A stretch of DNA of 64,000 nucleotides from Lamellibrachia satsuma (Eukaryota > Annelida > Polychaeta > Sabellida > Siboglinidae), in NCBI GenBank assembly GCA_033239005.1, contig BSQZ01000001.1:18013500-18077499 (forward strand), given 5' to 3'. Numbering within the stretch: the first letter of the stretch is position 1; each line of letters starts with the position of its first letter. Positions 1 to 12,200 of the stretch are shown in pieces. Under the pieces are notes generated by a model. It saw only the letters and a list, made by a program, of their open reading frames with translations, did not search any database and was not told where the DNA came from. The position numbers and the translations under genes were made by a program.

Positions 1-1
1 A

Positions 2-223
2 GCGCAAGATACAGCCGTCTACTGGGTGGAACATGTACTAAAGTACGGCGGGGAACATCTCCGGACTGGTGCGATGGATATGCCGCTGTATCAGTTCCTC
101 ATGCTGGACATTCTTCTCTTTGTGTTGGTTGTTTGTTTTCTCTCTGGTTACATCCTCAAGACAATATTTTCAATCTTTTGGCGAAAGTGTTTGACAAAAC
201 AAAGTAAACAAAAACAACACTGA
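2..223 (+). CDS. UDP-glucuronosyltransferase, C-terminal exon (partial)
   Basis: The reading frame is already open at base 2 and ends with TGA at 221-223. It encodes about 73 residues that match the C-terminal end of animal UDP-glucuronosyltransferases. AVYWVEHVLKYGGEHL is the conserved segment after the sugar-nucleotide binding domain. A hydrophobic stretch (LDILLFVLVVCFLSGYI) follows as the single membrane anchor, and then a short, strongly basic cytoplasmic tail (WRKCLTKQSKQK). UGTs move glucuronic acid or another sugar from a UDP-sugar to small lipophilic compounds on the lumenal side of the ER. Only the last exon is present, so the catalytic domains lie to the left of the window. An ATTAAA near 336 could serve as a polyadenylation signal. 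The family is fairly sure; the subfamily cannot be told. Confidence 0.85.
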   Translation, partial: AQDTAVYWVEHVLKYGGEHLRTGAMDMPLYQFLMLDILLFVLVVCFLSGYILKTIFSIFWRKCLTKQSKQKQH

Positions 224-2108
224 AGTATGTCTGATCTAGCGTTATACACGAGGTCCACTGTGACATATATGTTACAATGCAAACGGTAATTGTTAACTAA
301 ATATCACCTAACATTACATAAAATGTCATGTCCCAATTAAAGTAGGCCTCTATGCTGAAATCAACCTAACTGCGCGTCGGTCTACTCACGATACTCCCAC
401 GCAGTCGTAACATCATGAAATCGGCACACAAATTATACTCGAAACTACGTCCATAAAGCGAACAGTAAATACTAATGATACATTTATTGGTAAAAGAATA
501 TGTATAAAAACTGAAAACATTATAAATTAAACGTACTTCGAATGACGACCTCTTGCTGGTAACGTATGTTGTAGATTCGTTACATAAAAATTTAGTTCGA
601 AGTGTGATTTCAAGATAGCAAAACCTGAATTGTTGCCCGGCACTTGAAATGACATTACTTCTTGTGGGTCAAATTTGGGTGTGGATAAATTTATTTAAAT
701 TTTGCTACTTACTATTTCAAATATTTGCATATGACCCTCAACTTGTTTTGTCTTTTTATAGAGACAAATGAACATTTTAGCCAGTTTTACTGAAGTGACA
801 TTATTCCTTGTGGGTCAAATATTTAATAGTGTCGAAATTTAACTAAACTGTGGTTTTCCGTTACTTCACACACTATACAATTATATCCAATCATGATATT
901 GCAAGTTTTATATTTGCGTGGTAAATAAATCTCGTGTTATGACTGATTGTGATCAGAACACAGTATTTTGTTTCATGTCTTACCCCCGGGATGAAGTCAT
1001 AAACAAATAATATAAATTCGACTGTTCGCCAATGAACAAAACTAACTCGTCTTGTATGATTTTATAAGACAAAACCGTAAGCAGACCGCACACGGATAAG
1101 TTAATACTTAAACAATTGTTCAGATAATTATATGAAATCCACAATTTCGTTATTACTACGTTTTTACACAATATTGTTAGCAAGAAAGTGGATTTGCTAA
1201 AACGACATTGCTAAAACAGAAATGTGTTAACTGGGATAACGGTGTTTTATGTTATTTGTGTAATATGAGAAAAACTACAGTAAATGCAGAGGTGAATATT
1301 AAGGTTCATTCAAGTGTTTTCTTTTGTTTTATGCTTTCACATCTTCTTATGGAAAATAGAAAAAAAATCAGTTTAAGCAGTATATTTGAAGTTGCTAAGA
1401 TAGAATATGTTTGTTAATTAAGTAACTAAACAATGCTGTGCACTAACGCACGCGCACACGCACGCACATGCATTGCCGACACGAAACGGTTATTTCTTCG
1501 ATAAACATACTGTGACAGTATTAGCTACAACGAAGAAGACGAAATGTCTGATATACCTGCTGGGTCATAATTAACTTATCGCCAGAGGTCGAGTCCCTTC
1601 TCGTATGAGCTGGCCTGGCACCGAATGTCCGACCCAGTAGACTCTGGACCACGCAGTGCTCAGTGCCGATGTTGTAACGGATTTCCACCAGCCCGGGCAA
1701 CATAAAACTGTTGGAGACCAATAACACTTAGGCCTCCTACAGGTATGTATTTTCAAAATATCCTTGCCTAATTGTTTGCAGAATATTGTTTGTAGAAAAC
1801 ATGAAATAGTTGGACTGCTGTACGTATTTGCATCAAATGTGACAGTAAATTACTTCTTGACATGTTTCTGCCGCGGTCTTCAGAGTGTGGAGATGCGATT
1901 TCTTGAGAGAGCGCCAAATATCCAGATTCCATATTAAATACCGATGTCTTGATTTTTATTTTCCCTTTTCTATGTGCACTCGAGATTGAACCGCGGCACT
2001 ATGTATTTGCCTTCTTTGTCTTGTCTTGCATGCCTACTACATTCACCCTCGAACTCTCCGTGGATTATTTTTAAAGCTGTCCCCGCAATTAGAGTCTAAG
2101 CTAGTTTA
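224..2108. other. Intergenic stretch, no gene seen
   Basis: AT-rich DNA downstream of the UGT exon. A phrase ending TTGTGGGTCAAAT occurs twice (around 658 and 808), suggesting an old local duplication. A somewhat GC-richer patch at about 1515-1760 has open frames on the minus strand, but none has a recognisable domain or a convincing splice context. I see no coding region. Confidence 0.5.
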
Positions 2109-2149
2109 TTGCCGGTCAGGCTCGTTGATATTCACCTTTGTAGTGTGAA

Positions 2150-2350
2150 TTGTTTAAATATTGTGCGCATTCGGTTTAAAGGGGAAAGTAATAGTTTTGG
2201 GCCTTCTAGTGACGATAGATACCAATTAGTGAAGATAGCTAATTGCTTTTCAGCGGTCCTACCCACTTCATGTGGTGTTCCTCAGAGTTCTGTTCTTGGA
2301 CCATTACTTTTTACTCTTTACACTATTCCACTGTGCTCAGTCATATAAAG
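2150..2350 (+). pseudogene. Relic of a non-LTR retrotransposon reverse transcriptase
   Basis: The translation contains CGVPQSSVLGPLLFTLY, a decayed form of the RT signature [16 protein letters not shown] that precedes the catalytic motif in LINE reverse transcriptases. The rest of the element is unrecognisable. It is a short dead fragment in intergenic DNA, of a different subfamily from the CR1-like copy at 9-12.5 kb judging by the LFTLYT ending. Confidence 0.6.
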
Positions 2351-3322
2351 GATTCATCTCAACGGCGAGACTTAAATGTTCGTAACGTAACTTCCCACCT
2401 CCCCGACGCGTTAACAATCGATTCGTCCAACTATTGTGCATATCGTTGTTGCGGGAGAGTCCATTGCGTATCGGGAGGATAGGCAATGTGCACGGCTGTA
2501 TTTATTGACCTGAGTAAACAATGTCGAGGCCAGCGATAAGTACGATTATTGTCCGTCACGCAACGGTCAATACCGCGAGCATGACCGGACAGGCGACTGG
2601 TCAGTCGTGAAGTGACTGCACATCGAGCAGCGTTCTCCTGGCGTCCTTGCCTGCCTGCCGTCATCGTCGGCTGAATCGTACTTCACCGGGGATATGTAAG
2701 TGAAAGCAATACATAATACACTTATATATCAGCATCAATAGCTTTAGAGAACATTAAATTAGAAACCACACAGGACGTTCTGGGCGTTTGTTATCTAATG
2801 TTTATGTAAGAATGTCATCCTCCATGAGGTCATTGTATGAATGTTAAACAAGAGATTATCTTTAGGTGATTCTCGCAAAGACGACAGTTCCATTGACAAA
2901 ATGAATATAACATCATAATATGGCACTGCAGCTCAACCGTAGTTTGAAATAACTCAAGCAATAAAATAATGATGAATCATGTGGAGAAGAGATATTAAAA
3001 CAAGGGTTGTTAATTAGGTTGGTAGATAGAGAAACATAATTGTCCCAAGGCCTTGGTCGTTATTTGGACATGTTAGAAAAACGTATTCCACGCGACCGGC
3101 GTCACTTGCCAAACATAACAATGTATATGCCCCTATATGCATGGGTTCTTGTAGGAACGTCGACGTATTTCCTGGATTGAACATGGCCATAGCATATCGC
3201 CAACTAACGCTCTATTCATGTCTACCTACGAACAGCTTGCAATTTGTGCGTGGTCACATATTGTGAACTAAAGCGATGTCCACATTTTTATCAAACAGAT
3301 ACGCCTGTTCAGTATGTGAAAC

Positions 3323-3325
<3 letters not shown>
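2351..3325. other. Intergenic stretch, no gene seen
   Basis: No domain, tRNA or repeat was recognised. The 2380-2690 part is GC-richer than its surroundings but has no supported reading frame. Confidence 0.4.

Positions 3326-3326
<1 letters not shown>

Positions 3327-3392
<66 letters not shown>
3327..3392. repeat. (AT)n microsatellite
   Basis: An uninterrupted TA dinucleotide run of about 65 bases. It is self-complementary and makes false open frames (IYIYIY) on both strands. Confidence 0.97.
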
Positions 3393-3394
<2 letters not shown>

Positions 3395-3792
3395 TTTACC
3401 TCTACCGTATAATCATAGACATATATGCATTGAATATAACTAAAGCACGTGGGCGTATTTAATCAGAACGCATTTGTACTTAAATACAAAGTGAGGGTGT
3501 TTTATCAATGGTTCGACCATTTTACTTAGACGGGTGAACAGTTCATGTCCAGTAGTTTAAAATTTACTTTCTAATAAATTAACTAATTTAACTGTCATTG
3601 TTGCATATGCATGAGTTTAGCATAAATCATCTGCTAATTACACTGAACGGTTCGAGAAGGCCTACAATAAGTCTCAACAGGCAGTACAAGGCTGCTTGAA
3701 GAATCAATTGTTACCTGTCGGACTGCATTACAGTTGTAATGTTGTACTAATGAATGCGACTGAAAATAGTGTGGTTACTAGCACTGTGTACT

Positions 3793-3956
3793 TATGTATG
3801 TATGTATGTATGTATGTATGTATGTATGTATGTACGTATGTATATATGTGTGTCTATGTATGTATGTATGTATGTATGTATGTATGTATGTATGTATGTA
3901 TGTATGTATTTATGTATGTATGCATGCATGCATGCATGCATGAGTGTGTGTGTGTG

Positions 3957-4054
<98 letters not shown>

Positions 4055-4059
4055 ATATG

Positions 4060-4093
<34 letters not shown>

Positions 4094-4135
4094 TGTACGT
4101 ACGTACGTACGTACGTACGTACGTACGTATGTATG

Positions 4136-4184
<49 letters not shown>
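3793..4184. repeat. Compound microsatellite: TATG, GCAT, GTGT, AT, GTAC and AT blocks
   Basis: About 390 bases of back-to-back simple repeats. In order they are a TATG run with short interruptions, a GCAT run near 3920-3940, a GTGT patch, a long (AT)n (about 3962-4042), TATATG and TATG runs, a GTAC run (about 4095-4128) and a second (AT)n (about 4141-4182). Most units are palindromic, so the block could form cruciforms. All overlapping open frames (MYVC, IYIY, TYVR repeats) are artefacts. Confidence 0.95.
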
Positions 4185-4187
<3 letters not shown>

Positions 4188-5260
4188 TATGTATATATTC
4201 TACATATAAGTAATTACTACCAAAATTCAAAAACATAATGGTTCCGTTCTTATTTAAAATGTATGTTGTTCGACATGTAAAAGGAACCTATATTGTAAAA
4301 CAGTTACCTTGTCCTCTAAGTGTTGTAGGCTTCACACCCGGACACGTTCGCGTAAACTTGTTCATTCGACGTCCCGGCGACGCATTCAATAACGCAGTAA
4401 TTAGTGCGCCAACGCCATACGTTCGCACAATTTCATCACATTTATGGCCAAGTAATCATTTATACAACCGAGTGAACTTGGGCGACTTGGAATTAACGAA
4501 ACAGCCCAATCTTCAAAACGAGAGCAAGAGTAAACAAGAGTAAACAAGTGACGGTTATAATTAATCCAAACTCTTTCGCTGATGTGTTGTTTTCAACTAA
4601 ATTGTTTATTATTGCATAATAAATTCCGTTGTGCGAATTTCTTGCGGCAATTGAGACCGTTTCTGTAAAGGCATAATGTGTAATATTATCTTGACGATAA
4701 CATAAAGGTTTCAGATGTTGATATTTGCATTCGGCACAACTAGCTTTAAATGAGTTAGTTACTATAGTCAGCGGGGAACCCGGGGTTCTCGCACACGTTG
4801 TTTGTGCTGCTTACTTGGTCAATACGATTGAACGGTTTGACAGGAGCCCGCCGTGTTCTCCCTGTGCCACCGTATTTGCTGTTTAACGCATTTCATCATA
4901 TTTTAACTCAAAGTGTATCGGTTGTTTTGTTTATGACACTGTTTTGCTTTCTGTGGATGCAAACATTTATTTATTGGCCAAACCATTCCCCCTATAGAGT
5001 CGTGAGTGTTTTTTTTGTAATAAAACACATACTAAGGTAAAATCGTAACCCTTTAGCCATATTAAATTGGATTGTTGTTACTGCTCCGTCCACTGACATT
5101 ACTCAAAGTCACGTTGTGCCATTCATCACCCCTCTGTGGGTGCAGGTGATGGTTTCCTGGGCAAACATCCCCAGCCTGTAACGTTGCGAGTGCCTTTTGT
5201 CAACAGTGACGTACAATACCTGCGAACATAGAAATATGCCAAATGGCTTAAAATAACGAG
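4185..5260. other. Intergenic stretch, no gene seen
   Basis: Open frames of 80-100 codons occur (for example 4238-4543 and 4798-5040), but none shows a recognisable domain or convincing coding signature. Confidence 0.4.
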
Positions 5261-5262
5261 AG

Positions 5263-5630
5263 GTAATGTCAATAGATGTCACAGTAGCAAGAAAACCAAT
5301 TCAATTCGGTTAAAGAGTTACAATTGTATTTTAATGTGTATATTTTGACAAAATAGGCATTCGCGACTTTACAGGGTCGACGAATGTTTTGTCCAGGAAA
5401 ACAATATCTGCACCAATAGATATATGCTGAATGTCTTACAATTACCAGGGTTAATGTCAATAAATGCTACAATAGCAAAAAAAAAACAATATAATTTGGA
5501 TGATGGGATACAACTGTATTTTACTGTGTACATTTGGACAAAACTGGATCTCGCGATTTTACAGTGGAGGAATGTTTTGACCAGAAAATCAATACCTGCT
5601 CCTATAGAGAGATGACAAATGGCTTAAAAT
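5263..5630 (+). repeat. Two-copy diverged tandem duplication (period about 188 bp)
   Basis: The phrase TAATGTCAATA(G/A)ATG begins at about 5263 and again at about 5451. Each is followed by the same succession of words: caatagcaa-type, TACAACTGTATTTTA-like, TTTGGACAAAA-like, then TTTTGNCCAG. The copies have diverged considerably, so the duplication is old. Confidence 0.65.
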
Positions 5631-5657
5631 GCTCCCCCCATAAATACGCCAATGTAC

Positions 5658-5660
<3 letters not shown>

Positions 5661-5750
<90 letters not shown>
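5661..5750. repeat. (AT)n microsatellite
   Basis: A TA dinucleotide run of about 90 bases within an AT-rich patch. It causes an artefactual IYIYIY frame. Confidence 0.97.
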
Positions 5751-5752
<2 letters not shown>

Positions 5753-6171
5753 ATTTATATAACGTACATAACATATATAACGTTACATGATAGCATGGTA
5801 AACTAATGGGTGACTAAGCTTGGCCCACCATTTGTCCAACCCCCCCCCCCGAGATCCTAGATACGCCATTGCTAACGTACCTGACTACTAGGCTTGGCAC
5901 GGTTGTGAATTAGCCGTACCCTGGGCCGGTGCAGACGACTCTAACATGCCCTAGCCTAGTCCAATTCGTGTGAACTTTTGTAGCGGCACAACATAACCTT
6001 TCAGCGGCAACATCCGCCCCGAGGCTGAATCACCCATCATAAATAGCCTAGCCTTCAGCGACCGCCTGGTAGCGCGTTGTCTGCGAGCGCTGTGGGTTGG
6101 TCCGTGCAACACGACCAGACAGTGTTGTCAAAACGTTGTATTTCGTCTGGTCTCGTCGCAAAGCTACGGCA

Positions 6172-6270
6172 ATGGCTTCGTGGCTGAGACGAAAGTTAAG
6201 GTCCCTCTTCCGATGGGGAAGGAGAGCGGGAAGAAGGGACGATGGACGGGCGGGAACAAGCGAGAAAGCC
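6172..6270 (+). CDS. Probable first coding exon of the CAP gene
   Basis: This 99-bp open stretch starts at an ATG in good context (GGCAATGGC) and ends exactly at GCC|GTGAGT. It lies in an isolated GC-rich island (about 5930-6450) that looks like a 5' gene end. It encodes 33 residues dominated by Arg and Lys with interspersed Trp, Leu and Phe, which would suit an amphipathic membrane-binding N-terminus. Its phase (0) matches the acceptor TTGCAG|CGT at 14945/14946, the next gene on the same strand. The link is inference. It could instead be the first exon of another, unrecognised transcript. Confidence 0.5.
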
Positions 6271-9200
6271 GTGAGTTCTGGGTTTGGGATTTGGCCCGCT
6301 TTGTCTGCGTTTGTGATATATTATGGTAGTGACGCAGCGAGAATATCCGACCGTGCTTGACGAGTCGTGTAGTTAGTTAATCCTCTGGTTTCGTCAGCCA
6401 ATTTGGAGGCGACGCCAATGAGAGTGTGTCTACGCTACGACGTATAGAGCGTGGCGTCAGGAATACTGGTTGTGTTTCTTTGGCGTATTGTACGCTATGA
6501 CGACCGCAGCTGCACATTTAACGAAAATACAGTAGCAATAAATCACGCAGGCCTGGATCCAGGCCCCATTCAATCACGGGCAAATGCAACTCTATATTTA
6601 TCACTGAGCTATTTATATGAACGTATAATGTGATAGCAAATATTGCATCGGTCAGATTCCCGGCCTAGATCTGGCCCCCATATATACTACTGTGTCAACA
6701 TTAATTAACCTATCAACCGGTACCCAGATCGACTGACACTAAAGCGGGGCTGGTACCCGTACCAAGTGGGTTCCAATAGGGCCTACATTTGTTAGTATAT
6801 ACGCGAGTAAATTTACAGAACTATTTATAACAAACACACACACTAAAGTTGCTCTCATTGCGGAAATATTCCAGCCAAAGGTCACAGTCCTACGTACACA
6901 CACGACACAGGCTGTGTCACTTTAACAACTTCCTCGATCAATGACGTCGCGCAGCTTAATTACCTGCATTCACCACCTCTGATTGACCACTGTCCACGCA
7001 CGGACCTTCCAAGCCCCCGTGTAGTAGGGGGTGAGACCACATTCGTGTAGTAGGGGTGATACCACATTCGTGTAGTAGGGGATGAGACGACATTCGTGTA
7101 GTAGGGGATGAGACGACATTCGTGTAGTAGGGGGTGATACCACATTCGTGTAGTAGGGGATCAGACGACATTCGCGTAGTAAGGGATGAGACCACATTCG
7201 TTTAGTAGGGGGTGATACCACATTCGTGTAGTAGGGATGATACCACATTCGTGTAGTAGGGGGTGAGACCACATTCGTGTAGTAGGGGATGAGACCACAT
7301 TCGTGTAGTAGGAGATCAGACGACATTCGCGTAGTAAGGGATGAGACCACATTCGTTTAGTAAGGGGTGATACCACATTCGTGTAGTAGGGGTGATACCA
7401 CATTCGTGTAGTAGGGGGTGAGACGACATTCGTGTAGTAGGGGATGAGACGACATTCGTGTAGTAGGGGGTGATACCACATTCGTGTAGTAAGGGATGAG
7501 ACCACATTCGTGTAGTAGGGGATCAGACGACATTCGCGTAGTAAGGGATGAGACCACATTCGTTTAGTAGGGGGTGATACCACATTCGTGTAGTAGGGGA
7601 TCAGACGACATTCGTGTAGTAGGGGTGAGACCACATTCGTGTAGTATGGGATGAGGCCACTTTCGTGTAGTAGGGGGTAAGACCACATTCGTGTTGTAGG
7701 GGGTGATATCACATTCGTGTAGTGAAGGTGTTACCACATTCGTGTAGTATGGGGTGATACCACATTCGTGTAGTGGGGGGTGAGACCACATCCGTGTAGT
7801 AGGGGGTGAGACAACATTCGTATAGTAGGGGGTAAGACCACATCCGTGTAGTAAGGGGTGAGACCACATTCGTATAGTAGGGGGTGAGACCACATCCGTG
7901 TAGTAGGGGGTGAGACCACATTCGTGTAGTACGGTGTGATACCACATTCGTGTAGTAGGGGATCAGATCACAGTTACGAATGTACCCTAAAATACGCAAG
8001 CAATTTTTTCGAGAGAAAAATTACAGCAATTGCCGATTTGACGAAAAATAAAAAATAAATATTTAATTAATGGAACATTAAAAATTCGCCAGTAAAAAAT
8101 CAGTAGTGTCCCGTCCCCTGTTAATATCCACTTCTAGTACAATGACCATAGTTCACACTTACGCCCAGTGAGCCAAGTGACGCTCTATATTATATCACGT
8201 TGCGCGCTGAAAGTCTGCCACGATGCATTCGTGTGCTAACACGAGTCGCTACAATTACTGCAACGGAGTATCAGTGACAACAGGTTGTCTAGCGACAGTG
8301 ATAACAACTATATAAAGTCACTACAAAAACGTGACAACACCTTCTCCGATACCACGGTGCTGATCTAGGTCAATTAAGTTGTCGCTACAACCACCCCACC
8401 CACCTCATCGACTTCCATCGATATCGACCGACGCATGTTATGTCAATAGTGATATCTGTAGAGTTGGCTATATCACTGTTTGTGTAAATCAGCCTAGTGG
8501 GCGTGCTAGGATGGACACATTCCACACGGCCAGTGAGACCTTGTGACCTTTGGTAATCCTTTTGAAACTACAATAATAATACGTTATGTCAGTGTTACGC
8601 TAAAAGTTAAGATTTTAATAGATAGATGTTGTACAAATAACAGCCAACTAAATAAGTTATGATAATTTAACAACTCAAAGCTGAAACCCTATCGTGTAAC
8701 AATGGAGACACCAACATGATACACAATTCGGTCTATAATTTTGTTATTAAGAGAAACAGAACTATGACTATATTGTGTATTGTGTTGTCGCCTTTTATTA
8801 CTTTAACTTAGGAACCAATGTAATGTTTATTATTAAAATGTGCTTTGATGCACGTTAAATTATCCACCGACTATGGCGCCAGCACAGCGTGACACCCTCA
8901 GTCCCCAGTTTGACACATTTTGATCGCAGATAGTAAACATTAACTACTTTTAGCTTAGGTTTGCAACTGAATGAAAATAAATCACTCTTTCGGTCTTATA
9001 TTATGATCCGGAAGATAATAATTTGTATACGTACTTTTTTTAAACATAGCCATGCTACAAATGCCTTTTATGTTTTAATCGGGTAAGGGTGGATCTGTTT
9101 TAGTACATGTAGGGACAAATAACGTAGAGAGGGAGGGTACAACTGCCATAGTTAGGAAATATAGGCAGTTGGTCAGAACACTAAAACAGACGCGGGTTGA

Positions 9201-12200
9201 GCAGGTAATACTGTCAGGGATTTTACCTGTGATGGGCAGGAGGGGTCATAAATATCGAAATTGTCGGGGGATGGCAATTAACATGTTAGTCCAGAGGCTG
9301 TGTAGGGAAGAGGAAGTTGGATTTGTGGATTTATGGGAAAGTTTTGTTGGGAGGGGTGATATGTACATGAAGGATGGGCTTCATTTAAGTGGAAAGGGGG
9401 CGGCAGTATTCGCGGACAAACTTTCAGCAGCAGTAGATAGCGACTTGGGTACAATGACAAATATTTTTGGAAGTAAACATTTTTTAAACTAGAAGTGCAG
9501 GGGGGTTACCTAGAGGTGTCTCAAGCAGAACAAGAGACCACTAGCACAGATAAACCAATATCAAATCATCCGAAAAACATCTCTGAAAAAGGTTATAGAT
9601 GCGTATGTTTAAATGCAAGGAGCATAGTAAATAAGAAAAACGAATTAAACATTATGGTAGAAGATATTGACCCTCACATAATTGGTATAACTGAATCATG
9701 GGCCAACATAGATATAACAGATGCTGAATTAGGACTGACAGGATACGTAATGTTTAGGAAAGATCGAATAGGAAGAAGGGGCGGGGGAGTTATTTTATAT
9801 GTTAAAGAATCTATTCAGGCTTATGAAATGAAACTAGAAAGGGAAGCAGATTGCGATGAAGCTGTTTGGTGCAAAATTGTTTCAGGAAATTCAAAATTAA
9901 CTGTTGGATTAGTTTACCGAAGTCCAAACATAAACGAAGAGGACAACACAAAAATAAAAACGCTATAAAGGAAGTTAGTAAAGGGGAATGTATCATAATG
10001 GGAGATTTTAACCATGGACACATACAATGGAATTCTCTAGAGAGCACAGGGATTGAGGATCAACAATTTCTATGTTTAATCCAGGATAGCTTTCTTACTC
10101 AGCACGTACTAGAACCAACCAGGGGAGAAAATGTATTAGATATAGTTTTGTCATCACAAAAGAATTAGTGGACAATGTAAAAATATTTGAACCATTGGGT
10201 AATAGTGACCATAATCAAATACATTTTGACATCAATGTAAAATCAGAAAGTAAAAATAAGAAAACGTACAAGAGAAACTTCCACAAAGGTAACTACAAAG
10301 ATATGAGAAAATACTTAGCACAGCTAGATTGGAATAACATGCTGATGAATAAGACTGCAATTGAATGTTGGAATATTCTAAAATATGAAATTGAGAGTAT
10401 CATTGATAAATTTGTTCCCTTCCGAAAACAAGGAAAACGGTGTAGAAAGAAACAAGTGTCAAAAGAGGCAATTAGAAAAATAATGCTAAAACAAACTATG
10501 TGGAGGGTTTATAGGCGTACCAGAAAGGAAGAAGACTATGCAAAATACAAAGAGGCACTTAATGCAGCTACAACTGAAATCAGACAATCTAAAAGAAGCT
10601 ATGAGCAAAAACTGGCATGTAACATAAAAACTGACAGCAAGAGTTTTTATGCATATGTCAGAGTAAACAAAACGTACAAGACAAGGTTGGACCTCTAGAA
10701 GACAGTGCTGGAAATATAATATCACAGGGGTTTTTAATGGCGGAAGACCTAAATGGTTACTTCAGTTCAGTGTTTACAAAAGAAGATATTAGTTCATTAC
10801 CAGTTGCTGATGCTAAATTTCAGGGGACTAAATCTGACTATTTAGGACCGTTAGTTGTAACTCCAGAATTGGTAGCTAGGAAAATAAAGGCAATGAAGGA
10901 TAACAAATCACCGGGAGTGGATGGGATTCCTCCAAAATTACTAATGGAAACAGTAGATCAAATCAGTATACCACTTGCAAGAGTATTCAACTTGTCATTA
11001 AAAGAGGGAGTTGTTCCGTTTGAATGGAAAGAAGCAAACATCATACCATTATTTAAAAAGGGTTCGAGAAATAAGTCAGAGAATTACAGACCAGTGAGTT
11101 TAACGTCAGTGATTTGTAAATTATTAGAAAGGTTAATTAAAGACCATATGGTGGACTTCCTCGTTAAGCATAAATTATTAAATTCATCTCAACATGGATT
11201 CCTTAAAGCGAGGTCATGCTTAACAAATGTGTTATGTTTTTTGGAAGAAATCGCTAAGTGGATAGACGAGGGATCGCCAGTAGATATTATCTACTTAGAT
11301 TTTCAGAAAGCTTTTGACAAAGTGCCACATCAAAGATTGCTACTTAAATTAAAAGCCCATGGTATCGGGGATAGCATAACTGACTGGATAGAACAATGGC
11401 TGACTGACAGAAGACAACGAGTTGTAGTAGATGGCGAAGTTTCAAATTGGAAATCGGTTTTGAGTGGGGTACCTCAAGGATCAGTATTAGGACCTATATT
11501 ATTCTTAATTTATATCAATGACTTGGACGACAGTATAACAAGTAACGTACTGAAATTTGCGGACGACACAAAACTGTTTAGAAAGGTTAATACTGATGGT
11601 GATAAACAACATTTACAAAACGATCTAGACAGATTAGTGAAATGGTCTGAGAAATGGCAGATGCTGTTCAATTTTGGGAAATGTAAATGCCTACATACAG
11701 GACATGGGAACTTGAATGTAAACTATAAAATGGGAGCTACTGTTCTTGGTACTACTGTAAAAGAAAAGGACTTAGGAGTTACAATAAGCGCTGATATGAA
11801 AGTTTCAGAGCAGTGTGGTATTGCAGCTTCAAAGGGTAATCAAATTCTTGGATTGATTAGAAGAAACATAACATACAAGGGAAAAAAGTTAATTATACCT
11901 CTTTATAAAGCAATAGTTAGACCTCATTTAGAATACTGTATACAAGCATGGAGACCATATCGTAAGAAGGATATAGATACGCTTGAACGCATACAAAGGA
12001 GAGCAACTAAAATGATTCCAGAACTTAGAGACCTTAGTTATGAAGAACGCCTGAAAGAATGTGGTTTAACAACTCTAGAGACAAGGAGGTTAAGAGGAGA
12101 TCAGATTGAAGTTTTTAAGATATTGAATGGGTATGAAAATATTGATAGAAATATGTTTTTCTCACTCAAGAAGGATAGCAGAACTAGAGGACATGAGGTA

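Noticed and set aside
6956..7999. Many minus-strand frames of [17 protein letters not shown] repeats
   Set aside because: They are products of the 26-bp array. Different frames are open in different parts, and none has non-repeat coding sequence.
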